A program made the position numbers and the translations under genes. Positions 17,349 to 24,007 of a stretch of 29,211 nucleotides of DNA are shown here, one piece after another. The DNA is from a virus. The DNA is taken from IMG/VR virus record IMGVR_UViG_3300032073_000163, positions 1 to 29,211 of that record; one strand, given 5' to 3'. Every line of letters begins with the position of its first letter. Positions within the stretch are counted from its first letter, which is position 1. Under the pieces are notes generated by a model. That model saw only the letters and a program-made list of their open reading frames with translations, ran no database searches and had not been told where the DNA came from.

Positions 17349-17710
17349 TGGCTGTTGCCTCGCTTAGTTACAGTGGTTACTCAGGCGGGACCACGACCTT
17401 TTCGACCGCCTTCAGTGGGGGAACAGCTCTTGATCCCTCTCACCTTGTCGTAAAAGTCGGCGGTGTCACAAAGACCATCACCACCCACTACACCGTGGCT
17501 ACGGATCGAAACTCAATCACATTCACCGCTGGGAATGAACCCACTGGAACTGTGGTGGTATCCCGAGTCACCCCCGCAACCAACGCAACTCGGCTGGTGG
17601 ACTTTGTAAACGGGGCCACCCTCAAAGCCGAAGACCTCGACAACATTGTCCTACAGGTCTTGTATGTCACTCAAGAAGTCAGCGACCGCGTGACTGTGCT
17701 GGAGTCTTGA
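17348..17710 (+). CDS. Tail-fibre adaptor: T7 gp17 N-terminal domain only
   Basis: The 120-aa product corresponds to the phage T7 tail-fibre N-terminal domain: FSTAFSGGTALDPSHLVVKV, a HYTVATDRNSITF strand pair, then VVSRVTPATNATRLVDFVNGA-type sequence (quoted in part: ATRLVDFVNGATLKAEDLD) and a closing helix VLYVTQEVSDRV. That domain anchors the fibre to the tail. T7 gp17 is 553 aa; here the gene stops right after the anchor, so shaft and receptor-binding parts must come from other proteins. No frameshift continuation is evident downstream. The ATG overlaps the preceding TAA. Confidence 0.9.
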   Translation: MAVASLSYSGYSGGTTTFSTAFSGGTALDPSHLVVKVGGVTKTITTHYTVATDRNSITFTAGNEPTGTVVVSRVTPATNATRLVDFVNGATLKAEDLDNIVLQVLYVTQEVSDRVTVLES

Positions 17711-17711
17711 G

Positions 17712-17921
17712 ATGGAAGACAGTAATCAGATCATGCTGGCCTTGGGCCGTCTTGAGGGCAAGGTAGATGCCATGCTCACCAAGCAGAAAAGCCAAGATGA
17801 AACCTTGGAAAAGCATGACCGACGAATCCGAACCCTTGAGCAAAGTCGCTCTTGGCTCCTTGGAGCATCCGCAATCATTGGTGCTTCAGTCTCTTTCCTT
17901 ATGAAGTACCTAATGAGGTGA
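17712..17921 (+). CDS. Holin-like protein, class II type (T7 gp17.5 position)
   Basis: The 69-aa product has an N-terminal heptad-like helix (LGRLEGKVDAMLTKQKSQDE, then KHDRRIRTLEQS) and one C-terminal hydrophobic segment (SWLLGASAIIGASVSFLMKYL, about residues 47-66, quoted as SWLLGASAIIGASVSFLMKY). The size equals T7 gp17.5 (67 aa), and the location right after the tail-fibre gene is the same. The layout also resembles XhlA-type lysis proteins. The inferred role is permeabilising the inner membrane at lysis. It starts one base after the previous stop. Confidence 0.72.
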   Translation: MEDSNQIMLALGRLEGKVDAMLTKQKSQDETLEKHDRRIRTLEQSRSWLLGASAIIGASVSFLMKYLMR

Positions 17922-17927
17922 ATTACC

Positions 17928-18215
17928 ATGAAAATTGTAAAACTGCTTGATGGAGTCTCCGTGAACGGAGATTCATTTGTGTACGAATCTGAATTTCTTC
18001 GGGACAACGAAACTGGCTTGGTTCAAGCTGTGTTCGGCGGAGATCGAACGGGAACCTTGAAACTTCAAGGCAGCCTAGATGGAACCAACTTCATCGATGT
18101 GGCCTCCTTTACCGCGTCGGGATCTGTGGCTGTGACCATCTTCCCGTTTCTGAAAGGCAACCTCGCCAGCATCGGTGGATCATCCGGAACCGTGTCCCTG
18201 CTCTTGGGAGATTGA
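17928..18215 (+). CDS. Putative small virion/tail protein
   Basis: The 95-aa product is beta-rich (VYESEFLRDN, LKLQGSLDGTNFIDVASFTA, VAVTIFPFLKGNLASIGGSS). The phrase LQGSLDGTNFIDV recurs in small phage structural proteins. It lies between the holin-like gene and the LamG-like gene, where the missing distal fibre parts would be expected, so a tail decoration or fibre-connector role is possible. No named family is recognised. GAGGTGA lies before the ATG. Confidence 0.65.
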   Translation: MKIVKLLDGVSVNGDSFVYESEFLRDNETGLVQAVFGGDRTGTLKLQGSLDGTNFIDVASFTASGSVAVTIFPFLKGNLASIGGSSGTVSLLLGD

Positions 18216-18216
18216 T

Positions 18217-19086
18217 ATGGCACTTTGGAAGCCCAGTAACGACTCGACTTTGTTTGCGTGGTTTGACGCTGACAGTTTTTCCGCTAGAGACGGGGGAACT
18301 GCGTCCAAATGGGCAAACAAAGAAGGAACAACTGCTCGGGACATGATCGGAGGCAGTGATGCAACAACAGACCCACAACTTTGCGGATCAAGCGATTTTC
18401 TAAATGGTCGGGCTGGGGTTGAATTTGACCAAGACAGCGGCGAACTGGACATACTCCAAACCTCTAGCACGGTTGCTGACTTAGACAACCAACCGTACAC
18501 CGTGTGCCTAGTTGTCAAAGATGCAAATCAGGCGGACGTTGATTACTTTTTGTATTTCTTCGAGGGTAGCAATGTCTCCAGTTTCTTCCAAGGCGAGTTA
18601 GCATTCGGCGGCAACGTGTATCTTTACGGACAGTCGGGTGGGTTTAGTTTTAGTCCACCACAAGCCTACAGCCACATCCTGACAAGTGATGAAAAAACGG
18701 CTCTTGCAGCCGGAGCAACTCTAACCACTGTTGCCGACGGGTCCAACTTCACACCCTTTTTCAACGGCGTAGCATTGGACATTGGGCAGGATCTTCAACA
18801 AGACTCGACCACCAACGCAGCCTCGTTGGTTGTTGGTGCGTTGCAAACATTAGGCATGGATGCCACTTTGTACGAGATTGTCATCTGCCTCGGCACTGGG
18901 TCAAACGAGAATGCCAAGCGGATTGAAGGATATTTGGCACACAGGTATGCAAGAACCCTTTCAGCCACACACGAATACAAGAATCACGCCCCCACCGAGT
19001 CCCTCGAAATCTCAGGAACCTCTGGAGATATCGAAGGCGGTCTCACGCAATCAATCTCATCTGAACTAACCACAGTGAGAATCTAA
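18217..19086 (+). CDS. Putative receptor-binding/tail protein with LamG-like fold
   Basis: The 289-aa product resembles concanavalin/LamG-like lectin domains in marine phage tail proteins: an opening LFAWFDADSF...GGTASKWANKEG, the central RAGVEFDQDSGELD, and the characteristic late segment YEIVICLGTGSNENAKRIEGYLAHRYA, quoted in part as NENAKRIEGYLAHRYA, followed by HEYKNHAPTE. The ATG at 18217 follows a GGGAG and lies just after the previous TGA; an upstream in-frame ATG at 18175 would overlap. I infer that it supplies the host-binding function missing from the truncated fibre gene. Confidence 0.75.
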   Translation: MALWKPSNDSTLFAWFDADSFSARDGGTASKWANKEGTTARDMIGGSDATTDPQLCGSSDFLNGRAGVEFDQDSGELDILQTSSTVADLDNQPYTVCLVVKDANQADVDYFLYFFEGSNVSSFFQGELAFGGNVYLYGQSGGFSFSPPQAYSHILTSDEKTALAAGATLTTVADGSNFTPFFNGVALDIGQDLQQDSTTNAASLVVGALQTLGMDATLYEIVICLGTGSNENAKRIEGYLAHRYARTLSATHEYKNHAPTESLEISGTSGDIEGGLTQSISSELTTVRI

Positions 19087-19298
19087 TGGAAGAACTACTC
19101 AAGAAGCTGCACACAGGCATGTGTGAAACTCTTCTGGCCCGGATTGAGTCAGGTGAGGCGACCGCTGCTGATCTCGGCGTTGCCCGTCAGTTCCTCAAGG
19201 ATAACGGGATTGATGCATCTGCTAACAAATCAGAACCACTGGCAAACCTTGCCAGGTCTTTACCATTCGATCCCAGTATCGAGAAGGAAGCCATCTAA
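19086..19298 (+). CDS. Small terminase subunit, T7 gp18-like
   Basis: The 70-aa product has the TerS-type layout of this group: an N-terminal helix EELLKKLHTGMCETLLARIE, then ATAADLGVARQFLKDNGID, which is the typical T7/marine podovirus TerS segment, and an acidic tail. T7 gp18 is 89 aa. It directs the large subunit to phage DNA concatemers. One-base overlaps join it to the gene before and after. It is separated from TerL by about 1.6 kb of small basic genes. Confidence 0.85.
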   Translation: MEELLKKLHTGMCETLLARIESGEATAADLGVARQFLKDNGIDASANKSEPLANLARSLPFDPSIEKEAI

Positions 19299-19441
19299 TG
19301 AAGCATAAGAAAATGACTGCAAAGGATCGTCGTTTGGCGGCTCTTGCTGAACCCAAAGACAAAATCACCCAAGCCGATGTCATCGCTGGTCGAACGATGA
19401 AGATCAAGAAGGGCAAGAAGAAAAATGGAATGCGGGCCTGA
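19298..19441 (+). CDS. Tiny Lys-rich protein 1 (47 aa)
   Basis: Reading from the ATG that overlaps the TerS stop gives MKHKKMTAKDRRLAALAEPK and ends in a lysine block (IKKGKKKNGMRA). The 47-aa product is highly basic. No family is recognised. It is the first of six or seven short genes packed between TerS and TerL, where T7 keeps its spanin genes. Continuous one-to-few-base spacing supports translation as part of one operon. Confidence 0.6.
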   Translation: MKHKKMTAKDRRLAALAEPKDKITQADVIAGRTMKIKKGKKKNGMRA

Positions 19442-19442
19442 T

Positions 19443-19529
19443 ATGTATCACACCAAGCGAAAAGTCGGAAAGATGAAGTCCAAAGCTGCGGCAAAGCCAA
19501 AGAAGACCAAGCCAAAGAAAAAGGGCTGA
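19443..19529 (+). CDS. Tiny Lys-rich protein 2 (28 aa), KRKVGK motif
   Basis: The 28-aa product MYHTKRKVGKMKSKAAAKPK is followed by KTKPKKKG. About half of the residues are Lys or Arg. It shares the KRKVGK motif with the next two genes. The alternating Ala-Lys-Pro-Lys end looks like a histone-H1- or protamine-type tail. It starts one base after the preceding stop. The gene is very short, but the shared motif argues that it is real. Confidence 0.5.
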   Translation: MYHTKRKVGKMKSKAAAKPKKTKPKKKG

Positions 19530-19532
19530 TCA

Positions 19533-19712
19533 ATGGCAAAGCGTAAGGTTGGAAAGAAGGCCGAAGGTCTTACCAAGCGTCAAGAGGACACCATGAAGCG
19601 TCACTCTGTTCATCACACCAAAAAGCACATGGACATGATGCGGTCACTGATGATCAAGGGCGACACCTTTAGTCAGGCCCATAAGAAGGCCAAGAGAAAG
19701 GTCGGTAAGTAA
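19533..19712 (+). CDS. Small basic protein 3 (59 aa), KRKVGK at both ends
   Basis: The 59-aa product starts MAKRKVGKKAEGLTKRQ and ends KKAKRKVGK, with a His/Met-rich centre (HSVHHTKKHMDMMRSLMIKG) and the helix TFSQAHKKA. Having the same KRKVGK hexapeptide at both termini is unusual. The stop overlaps the next ATG by one base. It is probably a nucleic-acid-binding or virion-packaged peptide, inferred from charge only. Confidence 0.65.
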   Translation: MAKRKVGKKAEGLTKRQEDTMKRHSVHHTKKHMDMMRSLMIKGDTFSQAHKKAKRKVGK

Positions 19713-19882
19713 TGGCGAAGCGTAAGGTCGGAAAGAAGAAGCCGATCCCAACCGACAAGGCTTTGTATTCCAGAGTTAAGTCGGAAGCCAAACGTAAGTT
19801 CAAGGTGTACCCGTCTGCCTATGCCAACGCTTGGCTGGTGCGAACCTACAAGAAGCGTGGCGGAAAGTACCGGATGGGCTAA
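19712..19882 (+). CDS. Small basic protein 4 (56 aa), YPSAYANAW family
   Basis: The 56-aa product starts MAKRKVGKKKPIPTDKALYS and contains KFKVYPSAYANAWLVRTYKK followed by RGGKYR. The KxxPSAYAxxWxxxxYKKxGGxY pattern recurs in small proteins of cyanophages and other aquatic viruses, as I recall; the function is not known. It shares the N-terminal MAKRKVGKK with the preceding gene, so the two either arose by partial duplication or converge on a common localisation or DNA-binding tag. One-base overlaps join it to both neighbours. Confidence 0.75.
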   Translation: MAKRKVGKKKPIPTDKALYSRVKSEAKRKFKVYPSAYANAWLVRTYKKRGGKYRMG

Positions 19883-20385
19883 TGAGTTGTCCTGAATGCA
19901 ATAAGAGAGCGTCTGACGAAAAGAAGGCTCTTCTGGACTGCAAGGGCAACTGTGAAAAGCTCAACACCAAGGCCCAGCGTCTATCTCTGGTAGTCGCAGT
20001 CCTTGGCACGGTTCTCGGCAAAGAGACCCTTGATATGGCCTTGGGCTTGGAGTCAACTCTCAATCAACTGGCGGCAAAGACCGAAGACACCGGCGCAGCT
20101 CTGGCGTACTCTCCGCCCGTCATCGTCCCACCCAGTTCTCCAAAGGCTCCTGATCCCAGACCCTCAGGGTTGTCCTACATGAGTGCTGCGGTTGAGCGTG
20201 AAGACTCCTTGCTGTCTTATGTCCCACCCCTGACAACCTTTGAGTGGACTGAGCCAGACCCAGAGTTGTTCACTTGGCAGGATGACACATCGATACAAAA
20301 CTCAATGATTGTTCCGTTCCGCAACGGGTTGTTCCTGTTCGGACTCGCATATCTTGGACACCAGCAAAGGCGTAGAAATGGCTAG
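19882..20385 (+). CDS. Putative membrane protein with N-terminal Cys pairs
   Basis: The 167-aa product starts MSCPECNKRAS and has a second pair at DCKGNC, giving two Cys pairs that could bind a metal. A hydrophobic segment follows (LSLVVAVLGTVLG, about residues 34-46), then a Pro-rich linker (YSPPVIVPPSSPKAPDPRPS) and a C-terminal hydrophobic stretch (VPFRNGLFLFGLAYLG). It sits where T7 encodes Rz/Rz1 spanins (between genes 18 and 19), but shows no signal peptide, lipobox or long periplasmic coiled coil, so I do not call it a spanin. The start is fixed by the one-base overlap with the previous TAA. Confidence 0.65.
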   Translation: MSCPECNKRASDEKKALLDCKGNCEKLNTKAQRLSLVVAVLGTVLGKETLDMALGLESTLNQLAAKTEDTGAALAYSPPVIVPPSSPKAPDPRPSGLSYMSAAVEREDSLLSYVPPLTTFEWTEPDPELFTWQDDTSIQNSMIVPFRNGLFLFGLAYLGHQQRRRNG

Positions 20386-20632
20386 ACACTCAGGCGGACT
20401 CACCAAGTGGTTCAAAGAAGACTGGATCGACCTACGGACTGGTAAAAAGTGCGGGCGTTCTGGCGAGGAGATGTCCACTCGGAAGTACCCAGTATGCCGT
20501 CCCCGCAAGATTGCCAACCGGATGACCAAGAAAGAAAAGCAATCGGTCATCGCTAAGAAGACTGGTCCCGGTAAAGTCAAGTACCCCATCACTGCTGCTG
20601 GTCGCCGTAGGATGAAGATTAGGAAGGCGTAA
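20378..20632 (+). CDS. DUF5872-like small basic protein
   Basis: The 84-aa product reads GGLTKWFKEDWIDLRTGKKC, then GRSGEE...RKYPVCRPRKIANRM, KKEKQSVIAKK and ITAAGRRRMKIRKA. This layout (LTKWFKExWVDI, a Cys-Gly-Arg unit, YPxCRPxxxA, then a basic tail) is what I know as DUF5872, a family in cyanophages and large viruses without assigned function. The two cysteines may bind a metal. It overlaps the preceding gene by 8 bases and ends one base before the next. Confidence 0.75.
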   Translation: MARHSGGLTKWFKEDWIDLRTGKKCGRSGEEMSTRKYPVCRPRKIANRMTKKEKQSVIAKKTGPGKVKYPITAAGRRRMKIRKA

Positions 20633-20633
20633 G

Positions 20634-20891
20634 ATGGCTGAATACAAAGGCAAGAAAGTACCTTTGAACAAGGTCATGCGGATTCGCAAAGACGAGCCGG
20701 GGCATGGCAGAAAGAAGTCCAAGGTCTTCGTCAAGGATGGTGGTAAAGTCAAGAAGGTGATGTTCGGAGATCCCAACATGAAGATCCGAAAGAATGAGCC
20801 GGGGCGTAGAGCCAATTTCCGCGCTCGTCACAACTGCGACAACCCCGGCCCCAAGACCAAGCCTCGGTACTGGGCATGTAAGACTTGGTGA
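20634..20891 (+). CDS. Conserved marine-phage basic protein (RARHNCDNPGP motif)
   Basis: The 85-aa product contains KVKKVMFGDPNMKIRKNEPG, RRANFRARHNCDNPGPKTKP and ends RYWACKTW. This C-terminal pattern is strongly conserved in short proteins of many marine myo- and podoviruses, from memory; no function is established. Two Cys and a His could coordinate a metal. There is a partial internal repeat: MRIRKDEPGHGRK near residues 15-27 echoes MKIRKNEPGRRAN near residues 49-61. The TGA overlaps the TerL ATG by one base. Confidence 0.75.
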   Translation: MAEYKGKKVPLNKVMRIRKDEPGHGRKKSKVFVKDGGKVKKVMFGDPNMKIRKNEPGRRANFRARHNCDNPGPKTKPRYWACKTW

Positions 20892-22549
20892 TGGACGAGC
20901 GAATCCACGACTTTCGGAACTTCTTGTATCTGGCGTGGGAGCAGCTCCGTCTGCCGGACCCTACGCCTGTCCAATATGACATCGCGGACTACCTCCAGAA
21001 TGGACCCAAGCGGTCCTGCATCATGGCGTTCCGTGGGGTCGGCAAGTCTTGGATCACCTCCGCCTTTGTCTGCCACCAGCTCTTGCTGGACCCCCAGAGG
21101 AACATCTTGGTGGTCTCAGCGTCCAAGGCCCGAGCCGATGACTTCTCCACGTTTACCCTGAGGTTGATCTCAGAGATGCCCATGCTTCAGCATCTCAGAC
21201 CCAGAGAAAACCAGAGGAACTCCAAGATCGCCTTTGACGTTGGCCCCGCGACCGCCAGTCATGCTCCCTCCGTGACATCCCGAGGTATCACGGGACAGAT
21301 CACAGGGGCAAGAGCGGACCTGATCGTGGCTGACGATGTGGAGTCCCTGAACAACTCTGCGACCCAGACCATGAGGGACAAACTGTCCGAGTCCATCAAG
21401 GAGTTCGACGCGGTTCTCAAACCAGATGGTCGCGTGGTCTACCTCGGAACACCTCAGTCCGAACAATCCATCTACAACGTGCTGCCCCAGCGTGGATACG
21501 AGACCCGTATATGGCCCGCTAGAATCCCTCCTGAGAAGCAGCAGAAAAAGATGGAGGATACCTTGGCTCCGATGGTCAAGCGTCTCTCAGGGGATTCTAG
21601 GGACGATTACGGCAAACCTACAGATCCCCAGCGATTCGACGAGCATGACCTGCTGGAGCGTGAGGCTAGTTACGGTCGCTCTGGGTTTGCCCTCCAGTTC
21701 ATGCTGGATACGAGCCTGAGTGACCAGAGCCGATATCCGCTCAAACTCAGTGACCTTGTGGTCATGCACCTGAACCCTGAGACAGCTCCGGAGAAGGCCA
21801 TCTGGGCCGCTTCCCCCGATCTGATCTGGAAGGATCTCCCATGCGTGGGGTTCGCCGGAGACCGGTACTACCGACCAATGCAGGTACAGGGCGACTGGAA
21901 GCCCTACAGCGGCTCCGTGATGGCAATCGACCCCTCGGGTCGGGGTGCAGACGAAACCGCTTACGCGGTCGCCAAGACCCACCACGGGCAAATCCTGATT
22001 ACAGCCGCAGGTGGACTTCCAGGTGGATACGAAGAGGGAACCCTGCAACGGCTGGCGGACATCGCCAAGGAACAGAAGGTCAACAAGATCATCATCGAAT
22101 CCAACTTCGGTGACGGAATGTTCACCAAGCTGTTGACCCCATACGTCACCAAGACCTACCCCGTGACTCTGGAAGAGGTCCGACACTCCACCCAGAAGGA
22201 ACGCCGGATCATCGACACCCTCGAACCCGTGATGAACCAGCACAGGCTCATCGTGGACTACGGGGTGCTGATGGATGACTACGAGTCAACCAAGGGCAAA
22301 CCCCAAGAGATGGCCCTGAAGTACACCTTGGCCTACCAGATGACCAGAGTCACCAAGGACAGGGGAGCCTTAAAGCATGATGACCGCCTCGATGTCCTCG
22401 CAATGGCTGTCCAATATTGGGTAGACCATATGGCCCAAGACCGAGACAAAGCCATCTCCAGAGCCAAAGACCAAGCCTTCAGGGATGAATTGGAGAAGTT
22501 CACCACCCAAGTCATCGGGGGTAAACCAAAGTCCAACTCTTGGTTCTAA
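20891..22549 (+). CDS. Large terminase subunit, T7 gp19-like
   Basis: The 552-aa product is the packaging motor and nuclease. The ATPase domain shows the Walker A FRGVGKSW (residues 48-54 region), LVVSASKARADDFS, the Walker B LIVADDVES (about residues 144-152) and YLGTPQSEQS as the coupling motif. The nuclease domain shows AIDPSGRGADETAYA (Asp347), IIIESNFGDGMF, and HDDRLDVLAMAV (Asp498, Asp501). T7 gp19 is 586 aa. I start at the ATG that overlaps the previous stop (TGATG); in-frame TTG and GTG codons lie immediately upstream. The region is distinctly CCC/CTG-rich compared with the structural genes. Confidence 0.96.
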   Translation: MDERIHDFRNFLYLAWEQLRLPDPTPVQYDIADYLQNGPKRSCIMAFRGVGKSWITSAFVCHQLLLDPQRNILVVSASKARADDFSTFTLRLISEMPMLQHLRPRENQRNSKIAFDVGPATASHAPSVTSRGITGQITGARADLIVADDVESLNNSATQTMRDKLSESIKEFDAVLKPDGRVVYLGTPQSEQSIYNVLPQRGYETRIWPARIPPEKQQKKMEDTLAPMVKRLSGDSRDDYGKPTDPQRFDEHDLLEREASYGRSGFALQFMLDTSLSDQSRYPLKLSDLVVMHLNPETAPEKAIWAASPDLIWKDLPCVGFAGDRYYRPMQVQGDWKPYSGSVMAIDPSGRGADETAYAVAKTHHGQILITAAGGLPGGYEEGTLQRLADIAKEQKVNKIIIESNFGDGMFTKLLTPYVTKTYPVTLEEVRHSTQKERRIIDTLEPVMNQHRLIVDYGVLMDDYESTKGKPQEMALKYTLAYQMTRVTKDRGALKHDDRLDVLAMAVQYWVDHMAQDRDKAISRAKDQAFRDELEKFTTQVIGGKPKSNSWF

Positions 22550-22643
22550 CCGAAGTCTCTTCCCCTGTGAATACCTAACGGTGTTTGGCAACGATGGACT
22601 CACAAGGCTCAGGTGAAGATCACCAAGGCTGATCCGAGGCTGT

Positions 22644-22682
22644 CCCCCAGATACCCCATGTCAATCGTGGGGGGTTTGGGGG
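22644..22682 (+). other. G/C-run hairpin downstream of TerL
   Basis: CCCCCAGATACCCCA can pair with TGGGGGGTTTGGGGG across a 9-base loop, with wobbles and one mismatch. There is no T tract, so it is not a standard terminator. It lies in the 202-base gap after TerL. The same bases can be read as a 31-codon frame from a GTG at 22613 to a TAG at 22706, ending NFWIYKV, which I do not call. The structure could protect the end of the late mRNA or act at the packaging junction. Confidence 0.35.
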
Positions 22683-22751
22683 GCAACTTCTGGATCTACA
22701 AGGTCTAGGTGAATGGATACTGATAGATAAACCCAAGGTATACCCTAAGAT

Positions 22752-23057
22752 ATGACCATCAATGATATATCCCCACCCCCACCAATAATACCTCTACATG
22801 AGTCAGTAATGGTGACATGGGAAGATATCCAAGGTCATGAAAGACCTTGGGTAGACCTAGAGGAAGCTGAGGAACTGGAGCCAATCCTGATGAGGACCGT
22901 GGGTTTCCTGATGGCTCACGATCACAACAAGGTGGTCATAGCTTCGACCCTGAGTGATCCCGCAGGTCTTGCTGGGAATGTCAACTCGATACCCACAGGT
23001 TGTGTCATGAGTATCCGGAGGTTGACCGAGAGTGGCCAAGAACCTGCGACCATTTGA
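22752..23057 (+). CDS. Small conserved phage protein, unknown function
   Basis: The 101-aa product has a short Pro-rich start (DISPPPPIIPL), then VTWEDIQGHERPWVDLEEAE, ILMRTVGFLMAHDHNKVVIA, and IPTGCVMSIRRL. The order tryptophan-acidic segment, hydrophobic VGFL strand, D.NKVVIA strand and a closing IP.GCV.SI.RL strand recurs in short proteins of many phages, often adjacent to terminase or early genes. I recall no assigned function. An internal ATG at 22809 (MVTWED) could be the true start; neither has a strong ribosome-binding sequence. It marks the last gene with the composition of the virion block. Confidence 0.65.
   Translation: MTINDISPPPPIIPLHESVMVTWEDIQGHERPWVDLEEAEELEPILMRTVGFLMAHDHNKVVIASTLSDPAGLAGNVNSIPTGCVMSIRRLTESGQEPATI
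22829..22850. repeat. 8-bp perfect inverted repeat inside the small gene
   Basis: CCAAGGTC and GACCTTGG flank a 6-base spacer. Further CCAAGG/ACAAGG words occur nearby (about 22624, 22702, 22734). It may be a protein-binding site or chance within coding sequence. Confidence 0.3.
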
Positions 23058-23327
23058 CGCAAAAATTTGAAACGGGTTATACGCGTATCGTAGCCGCGAT
23101 GACCCCCCGTGCCTGGTGCGTGTGCGAGCGTCGCGGGGGCGTGATTCGGGCGGGTGACGGTCCACAATCGGCGAACCTGCCGCCACAGGTAGCGGTTCCG
23201 AAAGATTCAGAGTCTGTCGGGGGTCAATGATGGACGGGGACGGGGGGACATCCGGACCGGCGGGGGTCGTTCGGTGTCTCTCTTTTATTACCCGTCTTTT
23301 GGTGTTGAACGAATCCGGAAAGAACAT
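23058..23327. other. Gene-free GC-rich gap at the start of the early cassette
   Basis: From about 23058 the base composition changes abruptly to GC-rich with many CGG, CCG and GGGG words. I see no convincing gene: short frames here lack ribosome-binding sites and protein-like composition. No tRNA or clear terminator was found. In T7 order, the region between TerL and RNA polymerase contains the concatemer junction and terminal repeat, so the physical genome end may lie here or near the tandem repeats at 24048-24155. Confidence 0.4.
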
Positions 23328-23356
23328 TGGACAAACCCGGACGGGGAGCCGATACT
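23328..23356 (+). promoter_or_regulatory. Sigma70-like promoter P1 (early cassette)
   Basis: TGGACA (23328-23333), a 17-base spacer and GATACT (23351-23356) form a plausible host-type promoter. The same -35, spacing and -10 recur at 24170-24198 before the DUF932 gene, which makes a chance match unlikely. Predicted start is near 23363. Confidence 0.7.
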
Positions 23357-23404
23357 GTCGGGGTAGGGTTCATTCGGAACCCGTTCTAAGTAAGGATTGA
23401 CACA
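23349..23404 (+). repeat. Duplicated 56-bp leader, copy 1, with operator-like dyad
   Basis: This block, from the -10 region to the base before the ATG, matches 24191-24246 with 5 differences in 56. It contains the dyad GGGTTC-ATTCG-GAACCC (23366-23382), just downstream of the predicted start, and the ribosome-binding sequence TAAGGA. The dyad could be a repressor operator or an mRNA hairpin. Confidence 0.85.
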
Positions 23405-23653
23405 ATGACAAACGAATACGCTATCCGGACCTATGCCCGCCTAATTGAGATGATGTCCAACGGTGACGCTAAATGGGTCGACAAATCAGAATTTGTTCCG
23501 CCGTCTTTCTTTTGGGATCAAGAGGAAAAAGGCCAATTGGACCGCGAGACGCTTGTAGAGGAACTCGGAACCATCTCGGAGATGATTGTGGAGTTCGCAT
23601 GCGACCTAGCCGAAGAGGCCGTAGACCATTTGTCAAAAGAGATGAACGCATGA
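23405..23653 (+). CDS. Small acidic early-cassette protein, unknown
   Basis: The 82-aa product (start MTNEYAIRTYARLIEMMSNG) is acidic and mostly helical, with the late segment ETLVEELGTISEMIVEFACD and LAEEAVDHLSKEMN. No family is recognised. It is the first gene after promoter P1, with AAGGA about 8 bases before the ATG, and its TGA overlaps the next ATG (ATGA), so the two are translationally coupled. Small acidic early proteins of T7-like phages often block host functions (T7 Ocr is the classic case); that is only an analogy from position and charge. Confidence 0.75.
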   Translation: MTNEYAIRTYARLIEMMSNGDAKWVDKSEFVPPSFFWDQEEKGQLDRETLVEELGTISEMIVEFACDLAEEAVDHLSKEMNA

Positions 23654-23979
23654 ACCACGCAAAAGCATTCACACTCAAGTCCGGAACCAACAAAGGCAAC
23701 CGCCGGATATGGATCGAGGGAAGCCGTCTAGCGTCTAACGGGTTCCGCCGGGGTACTCGCCTAGCGCGATACATGAACGACGGCGGGACCATGACCCTAG
23801 TACCCGTCAAAAGAGATATATGTCTTCCCAAGGGTGTAAAGGTTCACACCATCGCCGGGACCGCCGATCGTCCGATTCTGGACCTATGCGGTAAATGGGT
23901 GACGGAGTTCATTGGGGATTCCGAACGGTTCGCCGTGGAGATTCGCCCCGATTCCAGCATGATGATATATCCCGATTGA
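23650..23979 (+). CDS. Protein with two SymE/AbrB-like halves
   Basis: The 109-aa product appears to contain two similar beta units. The first is GNRRIWIEGSRLASNGFRRG followed by TRLARYMNDGGTMTLVP; the second is RPILDLCGKWVTEFIGDSER followed by FAVEIRPDSSMMIYP. Each reads strand, G-K/S-W/R-L, turn, strand, then a short strand ending I/L-x-P, as in SymE/SpoVT-AbrB-type swapped-hairpin proteins. A small family of phage and plasmid proteins with this double layout and a conserved RPI(I/L)D linker exists as I recall; its function is not assigned. DNA or RNA binding is inferred from the fold. The ATG overlaps the preceding stop, and a terminator follows. Confidence 0.7.
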   Translation: MNHAKAFTLKSGTNKGNRRIWIEGSRLASNGFRRGTRLARYMNDGGTMTLVPVKRDICLPKGVKVHTIAGTADRPILDLCGKWVTEFIGDSERFAVEIRPDSSMMIYPD

Positions 23980-24007
23980 CCCGCGATACATCCCGAAACC
24001 CTCATGG

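Noticed and set aside
22857-23327. Antisense open frame of 156 codons across the composition boundary
   Set aside because: It lies opposite a conserved gene at one end and has Arg/Pro-rich, shadow-like composition without a ribosome-binding site.
23396-23401. TTGACA in the leader just before the ATG (also at 24238)
   Set aside because: It is conserved between the two leaders but directly adjoins the start codon and has no -10 at the right distance, so it is more likely part of the translation start region than a -35 box.
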